From Anthonomus grandis grandis (taxonomy: Eukaryota > Arthropoda > Insecta > Coleoptera > Curculionidae), in NCBI RefSeq assembly GCF_022605725.1, contig NC_065549.1, positions 30,085,690 to 30,149,689 of the forward strand: DNA of 64,000 nt, read 5' to 3'. The notes under the pieces are model-generated. The model was given only the letters and a program-made list of their open reading frames with translations. It ran no database searches and was not told the origin of the DNA. A program made the position numbers and the translations under genes. Below, in pieces: positions 43,700 to 52,288 of this stretch (the stretch's first letter is position 1; every line of letters begins with the position of its first letter).

Positions 43700-46600
43700 A
43701 TGGAGGAAGAGCTTAAATTGTTAATTAAAAAGCGAGAGGCTGTGAAGGGGCGAATCACTCTTTTCAGAAAATATTTGGCAGAAATTGAGGATAAAGTTTC
43801 TAATTTGGGGGAAAATGAGCTTTTAGATGAAACTCTTTTTATAGAGTTAGAAACTAGATGTAACAAAATTGAGGAAATCTTTGGGGAGTTTGAGGGTTAT
43901 CAAACTGAGATAGAATTAAATTCTAATGAAGAAGATTTTGAATTGAGGCTTAGTGAAAGGGATGCTTTTGAAAATGATTATTTTAAAGCGGTGAGTAGGG
44001 CAAAAAAGATATTAAAATCTCGTAAGGACGGAGATAATAAAAGCGATATTTCCAGTGTATCTGAGGCACCCTCAAACATGAATTCTGGGGCAAGTTTAAA
44101 TGTGAACAACGCGGTTCGCAATGTGGTTACGGAAAATCTTTCAAATAGTGTTAAATTACCATTAATTAATATTCCAACTTTTGATGGGTCTTATAATAAA
44201 TGGCTGGAATTTAAAGACACATTTGAGAGTTTGATCCATAAAAATCAGGGTATAAGTGAAGTACAGAAATTTCATTATTTGAGGGCGCAGTTATTGGGGT
44301 CTGCTAAGCAAGTAATCGAATCTATTGAGTTTAGCGCCGTAAATTACAACATAGCGTGGGAGTCATTATGTAAAAGATTTAATAATAAAAGAATACTTAT
44401 CCAAAACCACATTTGGGGAATTTTTGAGGTTTCTCCTTTGCGACATGAGTCTTCTGAGGGCTTGAGAAACTTGTGTGATACGGTGTCGAAACATTTGCGG
44501 GCATTAGAAAATTTGGGTAGACCGGTGCAATCTTGGGATGATTTAATAATTCATCATTTAGCATCTAAGTTAGATCGTATTAGTTTAAAAGAGTGGGAGA
44601 GTCTTAAGGTTAAAAATGAAACTCCTTTGTTGTCAGATTTTAAAGAGTTTATTAAAGGTAGGGCTGATCTGTTGGAAACTCTAGAACATTCTAGGAGTCC
44701 CAAGGTAGAGAAAGAACAAGTTTCAGGTAACTGGCGTAAACCCAAGGAACAAAAGGCATTTTTAAGCGTTGGTAAGAAGTGTCCAGTGTGTAAAGACCTT
44801 CACGAACTGGTAAATTGCAAAAGGTTTTTGAATTTCCCTGTTCCAATTCGAGTTAGTATTGTAAAAAGAAATAGGCTTTGTATGTGCTGCTTTTCCTCTA
44901 ATCATTTTAGTATGAAGTGTACTGCACCTAAGTGTGCAAAATGTAGTATGGATCATCATACATTATTACACTACTCTAGAGCCTCCTTAGAGGGGAGTAG
45001 TGCTCAGGTAAATAAGGGCCGGGAAGTTGTTGTTAGTACTACGAGTGGAGGTACAGAGCAGACCACTATCACTATGTCTACGAGTAGCGGTAAAAATTGT
45101 GGGTATCGCGGCCAACAGGTTTTGCTCTCAACAGCGGTGGTCAAGGTTAAGGATGTCTATGGTGAACTACATGAATGCAGGGCTTTATTGGATTCGGGTT
45201 CGATGAGCAACTTTCTGACTGAAAAGATGTATAATAGGTTAGGGTTGCAGAGTAAACCAGTCGACGTTTCTGTGGTAGGGATTAGTCAAAGCGCATGGAA
45301 TGTAAAAAAAAGGTGTGAAGTTGAATTTTTGTCTAGTTTGGGTAACTTTAAGGCTTCAATCTCATGTTTAATAATTCCGAGAATAAGTGAGGAACTTCCA
45401 CTTTATGAGGTCAATTTAAAGGCACTGAATATCCCTGGAAATATTCAGCTGGCAAATCCAGGCTTCCATATCCCAGAAGAGGTTGATATGCTGATTGGGG
45501 CTGGATTTTTTTGGAAACTCGTGCGAGATGGGCAAATATCGTTGGGCAATGGTATGCCATGCCTCCAAAATACATGTTTGGGTTGGATTATTTCTGGAGA
45601 GTTCCAAAATAATATATCTGGTGGGAAAAATTCTAAAACTATTTGTAATTTTGCAATGGATTTGGATGTGCAAAATCAGTTGCAAAAGTTTTGGCAATGG
45701 GAGGAGCCAGGAATGACAAAAAATGAGAATTTGTCTTCTGAGGAGGTAATGTGTGAAAATTTGTTTGTTTCTACAACTTCTCGTGGTGAGGATGGTCGAT
45801 TTGTGGTGACTATTCCTTTGAAAGATTCTGTAGATAAACTTGGAGATTCAAAACAAATGGCTTTGCAAAGATTATTTTCCTTAGAAAGAAGGTTTCAAAA
45901 AAGTGAGTCGTTGCGTAAGCAATATGGCGAATATATGGCCGAATATGAAAGAGTGGGCCACATGACTAAGACTAGTGATTTTCAGGAGGATGAGGTGTCT
46001 TTCTTTCTTCCACATCATGGAGTGATTAAAGAGGACAGCTCTACAACAAAATTAAGAGTTGTGTATGATGGGTCGGCACAGTCAAGCAGTGGCGTCTCCA
46101 TTAATGACTTACAATACGTTGGACCTAAAATACAGGATAATTTGTTGTCGATTCTGTTACGATTTAGGCAAAACAAGGTGGCATTTTGCGCAGATATTGC
46201 GAAAATGTACAGACAGATTTGGTTGAGGGATGATCAGAGGTCATTACAAAGGGTGTTGTGGCGAAATGATCCATCTGAAGAGGTCGAGATCTATGATTTA
46301 AACACGGTGGTTTTTGGTTTAACATCTAGCCCTTTTTTAGCCGTCAGGTGTCTAAAGCAGCTTGCGTTGGACTACCAGGCAAGTCATCCGAATGCTTCTA
46401 GAATGATTAACGCTGATTTTTACGTGGATGATCTCATTTCCGGTTCGTCATCTCTAGAAGAGGCATTAGAGGTGTGTAAAGAGACTTCTAGTATTTTAAT
46501 ATCAGCAGGTTTCGAGTTAAGAAAGTTTTGCTCCAATAACAAGGTTTTTTTGAGTCAGATGGGTCCAGATAATCCAGATATAGAAGGGCATAATGTTGTG

Positions 46601-49003
46601 TTGAATCTAGGTGAAGGTGAAAAAACCAAAACATTAGGATTATTTTGGAACTGTTCTTTGGACGTTTTTACGTATAAAATTGGATCTTCGTTGAATAATT
46701 ATTATGTGATAAGTAAAAAAAAAATACTCTCTGACATCGCTCAGATATTTGACCCGTTGGGTTTGCTAAGTGCCAGTATCATAATTCCTAAAATCATCTT
46801 ACAGAAACTGTGGTTGCTTAAATTGTCGTGGGATGATGAAATTCCAATAGAGTTAAGGAATGAGTGGTTAAGGTTTAAAAGTGAAATGTTGGAATTTAAT
46901 AGTCTTTTAATTCCCAGATTTGTGTCATGTGAAAATCCAAAAAGGATGGAATTACATGGGTTTTCTGATGCAAGTCAAAATGCATTTGGGGCTTGCGTTT
47001 GTATCAGAACCGTTGACAGTTTAGGTTGTTTGCAGGTTAAATTACTATGTGCTAAAAGTAGAGTGGCACCAATAAAGGCTTTAACTATACCAAAATTGGA
47101 ACTGTCAGCTGCATTATTACTCTCAAAACTGGTTCAGGAGGTTTTAGAATCAAAGGTGCTACATTTCGATGAAATGATTTTATGGTGTGATTCAACTGTA
47201 GTGTTAAGTTGGATTAGGTCGCCGGCAAATCAGTTTAATCAGTTCGTATCAAATCGAGTGGCTCAGATACAAACTTTGGTAGATTGTGACAAATGGCGAT
47301 ATGTAAAATCTGAAGATAACCCAGCTGATCTGGTGTCCAGGGGTGTCTTTCCATCTAAGTTAAAAAACAACAAGATGTGGTTTAATGGTCCTGATTGGTT
47401 GGGACAGTTGGAATATTTTGTTAAAAATGTAGAAATTGTGAGTTTGGATAAACTTCCAGAAACCAGAAAAAAGATCCAGGCTCATGTTTGTGTTGAGAAT
47501 ATTCCCTTTGAGCTACTTAATAAGGTTTCAGATTTTTATAAATTAAAGAGGATTTTTGCTTGGTGTAAAAGATTTGTGGATAACTGTAGGAGCAATAAAC
47601 TTGGGAAATCGCGTCGTTTTGGAGAATTATCTGTGGACGAATTGAGAAATTCTGAGAGGGAATTAGTGAAAATTGCTCAAGGTGAAAGTTTTTCTAAAGA
47701 GTTGGCTGTTCTAAGGAAAGGTAAATTCATAAAAAAAGGTAAATTGTCAGGGTTAAATACTTTTCTTGACAAAGATGGTATTTTGAGAGTCGGTGGTAGG
47801 TTGAGGTTGTCAGGTTTTGAGTATGACAAGAAGTTTCCTGCCCTATTAAGTAGTAAACATATTTTATCCAGGCTAATTGTGAGGCACGAACATAAAATAT
47901 TGCTACATGCTGGTCCTCAGATGGTATTGAGCTCCATAAGAGAAAGGTATTGGCCTATTGGGGGGAGAAATTTAGTAAAGAAAATAATTTACGAGTGTGT
48001 GGCATGTGCGCGAGTTAAGCCGTTATCTCTTGGGATTCAAATGGGCAATCTTCCAAAATCACGTTTAACGATGCAGCCTCCTTTTAATATTACAGGTGTG
48101 GACTTTGCGGGGCCGTTTAATCTCAAGATTGCACAAGGTCGTGGTAATAGATTATATAAGGGTTATATATGTGTATTTGTGTGTTTCACGACACGTGCCA
48201 TACACTTAGAAGTTGTCACAAGTTTGTCAACAGAGGCTTTTATAGCCACACTTAGAAGGTTTGTCTCGCGTAGGGGAAAACCAAGTGAAATTCACTCTGA
48301 CAATGGTAAAAACTTTTTGGGAGCCTCTTCAAAATTAAAAGAATTTGGTCATTTTTTAGAGGATAATCAATCCAAATTGGAAGGGTTGGTCAAAGATGAG
48401 GGTATAGAATGGCATTTCATTCCTGCCTACTCGCCTCATTTTGGAGGCCTTTGGGAGGCAGGCGTCAAAACTGTCAAATATCATTTAAAAAGGGTGGTTG
48501 GCAATCATAATTTAAGTTATGAAGACTTTACAACGATTTTGTGTCAAATAGAGGCCATTGTCAATTCACGTCCTTTAACTCCGATGTCATCCGATCCTCG
48601 CGATCTGGATGTAATTACCCCTGCGCATTTTTTAATAGGTAGGCGGCTTACCTCGGTACCTGATAAGAACTTACTTAGTGTTAGTGAAAACAGGTTAGCG
48701 CGTTTTGAAAAGCTGCAACAAATGCAGCAGAGCTTTTGGTCTAGGTGGTGTAAGGAATATGTGGCTGAACTTCAAAATCGTGTCAAGTGGAAGCACAGTA
48801 AGGACAAGTTAAAGGAGGGTGACTTGGTTTTGATCAAGGAGGACAATATTCCACCTTTGGATTCGCGAATGGGACGAGTATTACGGCTTTATCCAGGTGT
48901 CGATGGAACCAGTCGTGTTGCAACTCTTAAAACTTTACGTGGTGAAGTTACTCGTTCTTTTTCTAAGTTGTGTCCGCTTCCAATCGAATCAGATATTAAA
49001 TAA
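43700..49003 (+). CDS. BEL/Pao Gag-Pol polyprotein, intact
   Basis: A single 1767-residue frame encodes the whole element. From the N-terminus there is a coiled-coil-like stretch (1-120), then a DUF1759 gag domain (about 150-290; FDGSYNKWLEFKDTFESLI). Cys-rich zinc knuckles follow (about 359-420; CPVCKDLHELVNC, CMCC). A DUF1758 aspartic protease comes next with LLDSGSMSNF near 497. The reverse transcriptase (about 780-960) has YVDDLISG near 908. An RNase H-like part starts with GFSDASQNAFGACV near 1088. The integrase has an HHCC-type part (about 1403-1440) and a core with Asp in GVDFAGP, Asp in HSDNGKNF and Glu in GLWEAGVK. A DUF5641 C-terminus covers about 1665-1765. The start is the first ATG after the leader and opens the gag. 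All key catalytic motifs are present. Confidence 0.96.
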   Translation: MEEELKLLIKKREAVKGRITLFRKYLAEIEDKVSNLGENELLDETLFIELETRCNKIEEIFGEFEGYQTEIELNSNEEDFELRLSERDAFENDYFKAVSRAKKILKSRKDGDNKSDISSVSEAPSNMNSGASLNVNNAVRNVVTENLSNSVKLPLINIPTFDGSYNKWLEFKDTFESLIHKNQGISEVQKFHYLRAQLLGSAKQVIESIEFSAVNYNIAWESLCKRFNNKRILIQNHIWGIFEVSPLRHESSEGLRNLCDTVSKHLRALENLGRPVQSWDDLIIHHLASKLDRISLKEWESLKVKNETPLLSDFKEFIKGRADLLETLEHSRSPKVEKEQVSGNWRKPKEQKAFLSVGKKCPVCKDLHELVNCKRFLNFPVPIRVSIVKRNRLCMCCFSSNHFSMKCTAPKCAKCSMDHHTLLHYSRASLEGSSAQVNKGREVVVSTTSGGTEQTTITMSTSSGKNCGYRGQQVLLSTAVVKVKDVYGELHECRALLDSGSMSNFLTEKMYNRLGLQSKPVDVSVVGISQSAWNVKKRCEVEFLSSLGNFKASISCLIIPRISEELPLYEVNLKALNIPGNIQLANPGFHIPEEVDMLIGAGFFWKLVRDGQISLGNGMPCLQNTCLGWIISGEFQNNISGGKNSKTICNFAMDLDVQNQLQKFWQWEEPGMTKNENLSSEEVMCENLFVSTTSRGEDGRFVVTIPLKDSVDKLGDSKQMALQRLFSLERRFQKSESLRKQYGEYMAEYERVGHMTKTSDFQEDEVSFFLPHHGVIKEDSSTTKLRVVYDGSAQSSSGVSINDLQYVGPKIQDNLLSILLRFRQNKVAFCADIAKMYRQIWLRDDQRSLQRVLWRNDPSEEVEIYDLNTVVFGLTSSPFLAVRCLKQLALDYQASHPNASRMINADFYVDDLISGSSSLEEALEVCKETSSILISAGFELRKFCSNNKVFLSQMGPDNPDIEGHNVVLNLGEGEKTKTLGLFWNCSLDVFTYKIGSSLNNYYVISKKKILSDIAQIFDPLGLLSASIIIPKIILQKLWLLKLSWDDEIPIELRNEWLRFKSEMLEFNSLLIPRFVSCENPKRMELHGFSDASQNAFGACVCIRTVDSLGCLQVKLLCAKSRVAPIKALTIPKLELSAALLLSKLVQEVLESKVLHFDEMILWCDSTVVLSWIRSPANQFNQFVSNRVAQIQTLVDCDKWRYVKSEDNPADLVSRGVFPSKLKNNKMWFNGPDWLGQLEYFVKNVEIVSLDKLPETRKKIQAHVCVENIPFELLNKVSDFYKLKRIFAWCKRFVDNCRSNKLGKSRRFGELSVDELRNSERELVKIAQGESFSKELAVLRKGKFIKKGKLSGLNTFLDKDGILRVGGRLRLSGFEYDKKFPALLSSKHILSRLIVRHEHKILLHAGPQMVLSSIRERYWPIGGRNLVKKIIYECVACARVKPLSLGIQMGNLPKSRLTMQPPFNITGVDFAGPFNLKIAQGRGNRLYKGYICVFVCFTTRAIHLEVVTSLSTEAFIATLRRFVSRRGKPSEIHSDNGKNFLGASSKLKEFGHFLEDNQSKLEGLVKDEGIEWHFIPAYSPHFGGLWEAGVKTVKYHLKRVVGNHNLSYEDFTTILCQIEAIVNSRPLTPMSSDPRDLDVITPAHFLIGRRLTSVPDKNLLSVSENRLARFEKLQQMQQSFWSRWCKEYVAELQNRVKWKHSKDKLKEGDLVLIKEDNIPPLDSRMGRVLRLYPGVDGTSRVATLKTLRGEVTRSFSKLCPLPIESDIK

Positions 49004-49205
49004 CGGGTGCGTGTTGTTTGTGTAATGTGTTAATTTTAATTTAATTACGTTTAGTTAGGTTTACAGTTGTTTTGAGACTATGTTAGTATATGTCAACATA
49101 GTCGTGGTTGTAACTGTTTTATGTAAGAAGAAAGTAAGATATGTTAGGTGTTAGGGTTTATTATCTTACAAGTATTTTGTGGTTTGTTGAAAGTCTGGAT
49201 TCTTT

Positions 49206-49219
49206 CAAGGCGGGGGGGA
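49206..49219 (+). promoter_or_regulatory. Polypurine tract
   Basis: GGCGGGGGGGA lies directly before the 3' LTR, where plus-strand DNA synthesis is primed. Confidence 0.8.
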
Positions 49220-49588
49220 TGTTAAGAAAATTCGCTACTTTAAATAATATTAAAGTTTAATACATTTTTGACCGTACGAAAACTCCTTCTTCTTGCGAAA
49301 AGAGCCAGACGGTTTTCCGAGTATCTTCTTCCCGGCTTGAAAAATAATATTTTGTACGTATTTGGTAATTTAGTTAAGTTTTGGTTGTCGATTAGTATTC
49401 GTTACGATGACATAAGTTTAAGTCCGTGGCCGTCGTGGATTGTAACGATATTTTATATCGGCAGAATTTACCATTTTATGTGTTTTAATACCGTGATAAA
49501 TGTTAATTGAACCAGTGATGTACAGTCTGTGTTTTTAACGAAATAAAAATCCGATTAAGATAAATTTGAGTCGCTTTTATTTCAAACA
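49220..49588 (+). repeat. BEL/Pao 3' LTR
   Basis: Copy of 42739-43107, with no difference seen. It follows a G-rich polypurine tract. Confidence 0.97.
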
Positions 49589-49610
49589 CCTGTACTTATC
49601 TATACCTAGA

Positions 49611-49645
49611 CACCGAACAATAACAAGACTTGTTATTGTTCGGTG
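49611..49645. repeat. Perfect 17-bp stem palindrome in the old BEL LTR
   Basis: CACCGAACAATAACAAG is followed after one base by its exact reverse complement. It lies 18 bp after the target duplication of the young BEL insertion, within the second half of the old 5' LTR. Confidence 0.85.
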
Positions 49646-49693
49646 ACCTAGATAAATAAATGTTAATTTTATTTTAACAAATTAACAACACAG

Positions 49694-50453
49694 TTTTTTC
49701 CCTAAATGGGTGGTCCTTCGGCAAAACAAATCAACATAAAGTCTTGGTCCGATCGAACCGGATAAAAACCAGAAAACGACATTGGAAAGCAGTATAGTGG
49801 CCGCAGTAACAAAACCCGAAACTCGAGGTGCAGGTGAGCTCGTTCTATTTCCCGTATTTCCCGAAACATATCCAATATTTTGAACCTTAAAAATCATCCC
49901 GTTTACCACGTCCTAATTACATAAACGTAGTAAGAAATATTTATATTTTGAATCTCGAATCGAATTGAATATGTTTTTTGTTATTACACGTTTACATTAT
50001 TTTAAAAACTCGAAAGGGCATTTGTGTATCGTCACGTTTATTATTTAAGTTTGACGTTATTCCATTAGTACCAGAATAGTATTTATTTCGTATAAAATTA
50101 TTTGCGTAGTCTCGTATACCGCCTATTTGTCTCTCATATCGATGGTAGTCTCGTTTCAGGGATCGTACCTATGACATCATAGCCGGAGCCACATCTCGAA
50201 TCGCGTAGCCTCAGGGCACGAATAAGAATTAAAATCAGCACAGTATTGCCGTGCTTAACAAAAAATATCGTACTTTTATATTATCAATGTTCACGATGCA
50301 CAACGCATAACTGTATCAATTTTACTTATTTTTCGTTGCAAAAAAAGGTTTACCACGATAGGTTATCTGATTAAGTTTAACGATGGGAAGAAAAACAAAA
50401 GCAACCACTTCCGAGGTGGATTTATCTCTGAATGATGAAGTTGACATACGCGT
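49694..50453. other. Leader of the old BEL/Pao element
   Basis: It contains the probable primer-binding site at 49711 and unassigned AT-rich sequence. No coding part of gag was recognised before 50454. Confidence 0.45.
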
Positions 50454-52286
50454 ATGCATACAGAGTTGCAACATACGCGTGACGTTAAATATTTATACTT
50501 AAAAATATGTTCTAATCTTGAAAAATATGTTAGACGATGCTCTAAAACTTATTGGCTCATTGGAGGTAAAGTCAATAAATTACTCAATCGCATTAGATTT
50601 ACTCCAAAAAAGGTATGCCATAAAAGAGCTATTATCAATCACCATATAAATAATTTATTATTTAATTTACCCCAAATTCCTAGCGAATCAGCTCTCCAGC
50701 TTAAGGAATTATTAGATGTATTACATAACTATTTAACAGCACTACAAAAGCTAAAAATTACCCGTTGATCAGTGGGATTTATTACTAATACCAATAATTC
50801 TTCAAAAGTTGGATGATCAAACGAAACGCGAGTTGGAGAACAAACAAACCGATCAAATACGAGGATTTGGGCCACATGAAATTTACAAATCTTTTAGAAA
50901 ATGACAATTCTCCAAACGAAACTTCATATTTTTTACCTCACACGGCCGTCTTAAGAGATTCAGTCACCACAAAATGTCGAGTAGTTTTTGACGCAAGTGC
51001 TAAGTCAAGTACTAACGTTTCTTTCAACGATTTCATTCTAGTAGATCCTACAATCCAATCAGATCTTTTTTCAATACTGTTACGGGTAAGATTGCGAAGA
51101 TATATACTAAGTGCGAATATAAAAATGATGTTTAGATGTATACTAATGATCAACGATCCTTTCAACAAATTTTATAACGCGAAAATCGAGAGGAAAAAAT
51201 AAAGGTGTATCAGTTAAATACTGTAACTTATGGAACTGCCAGCGCTCCTTTTCAAGCTACTCGTTGCTTAAAGTTAGTAATTAGTCTTAAGTTAGCCTTA
51301 AGAAATGAGTTAAAGTATCCTAGAACTGCGACGTTATTAAAAAATTCATTTTTTATGGATGATTTTCTAACAAACGTAGACACAGTGTCCGAAGCGCTCG
51401 AAGTATATCAAGAATTAACAGATATTTTCTTCCAGAGTAAATTTGAACTTAGAAAATGGTCATCAAATGAAAAGTTAAATCTAGATCACATTTTGAAAAA
51501 TAGTAGCTTTCAAGATGATAAATTAATTTTAAATCGCGATCAAAGGGAATTAAAAACTCTAGGAATACTATGGGATCCAAATGAGGATAAATACAAAGTT
51601 TCTGTGAATATCGACAACAAAATTACCAAACGAACAGTTTTGTCTGTTTTGTTTTTCGATCCGCTAGGCCTGATTGGTCCAGCTATTATTACTGCAAAGT
51701 TGCTTATGCAAGAGCTATGGAAACTACAAGATTGAGATCAAGAAATTCCATTAAATTTACAACAACGTTTTTTAGAATTCATGGAAGAAATTGAATCTTT
51801 AAATGAGATTAAAATAAATCGTCACGTTTTGTTGCCTGGAACAAAGTTCGTAGAATTATTCGGATTTTTTGATATTTCCGAAAAGGCGTATGGCGCCTGT
51901 ATTAATTAAGTTAGTAGCATATATTTGTCGTTTTAAAAATCGAACTTTAAATGAAATCGAAGCTACTACTAATAGCTTAACGGTAAATGCGCTAAATCAA
52001 GCATCTTTTCTTTTAATACTGAATATGAAGTATTTAAAAAGAAATTCAAGATCTCGAAAGCTCAAGAGCTCTTAGTCACGATAGTGCCATTTTAAGCTTA
52101 AATCTTTTTTTGGATTCAGATCAAATTTTACGAGTAGGTGGTAGACTTACAAATTCAAAATTAGATTTTAACCAAAAACATCAAATAATTTTGCCCTATA
52201 AACACAGATTAACAGATTTAATTGTTTTAGATGCTTATCTAAAAAAGGAACAAACGTAATGAAAAGAGTTATCAATTCCTGTATAG
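50454..52286 (+). pseudogene. Old BEL/Pao gag-pol, 5' part
   Basis: A gag piece (PQIPSESALQLKELLDVLHN near 50670) runs, after a deletion near 50830, into pol. YEDLGHMKF, TSYFLPHTAVLRDS and KCRVVFDASAKSSTNVSFND mark the start of RT. From 51205 come LNTVTYGTASAPFQATRCLK, NSFFMDDFL (here MDD) and FDPLGLIGPAIITAKLLMQE. An RNase H piece starts near 51855 (FGFFDISEKAYGAC) and is cut by a large deletion. The integrase zinc region is reached near 52260. Many stops and frameshifts are present. Confidence 0.85.
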
Positions 52287-52288
52287 TA

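Larger units (their letters stand above)
42739..49588 (+). mobile_element. Full-length BEL/Pao LTR retrotransposon
   Basis: Two 369-bp LTRs, an uninterrupted gag-pol ORF, a putative primer-binding site and a polypurine tract are all present. The 5-bp target duplication CCTGT lies at 42734-42738 and 49589-49593. By eye the two LTRs are identical, so the insertion is recent. No envelope ORF follows pol. It sits inside the 5' LTR of an older BEL/Pao element. Confidence 0.97.
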
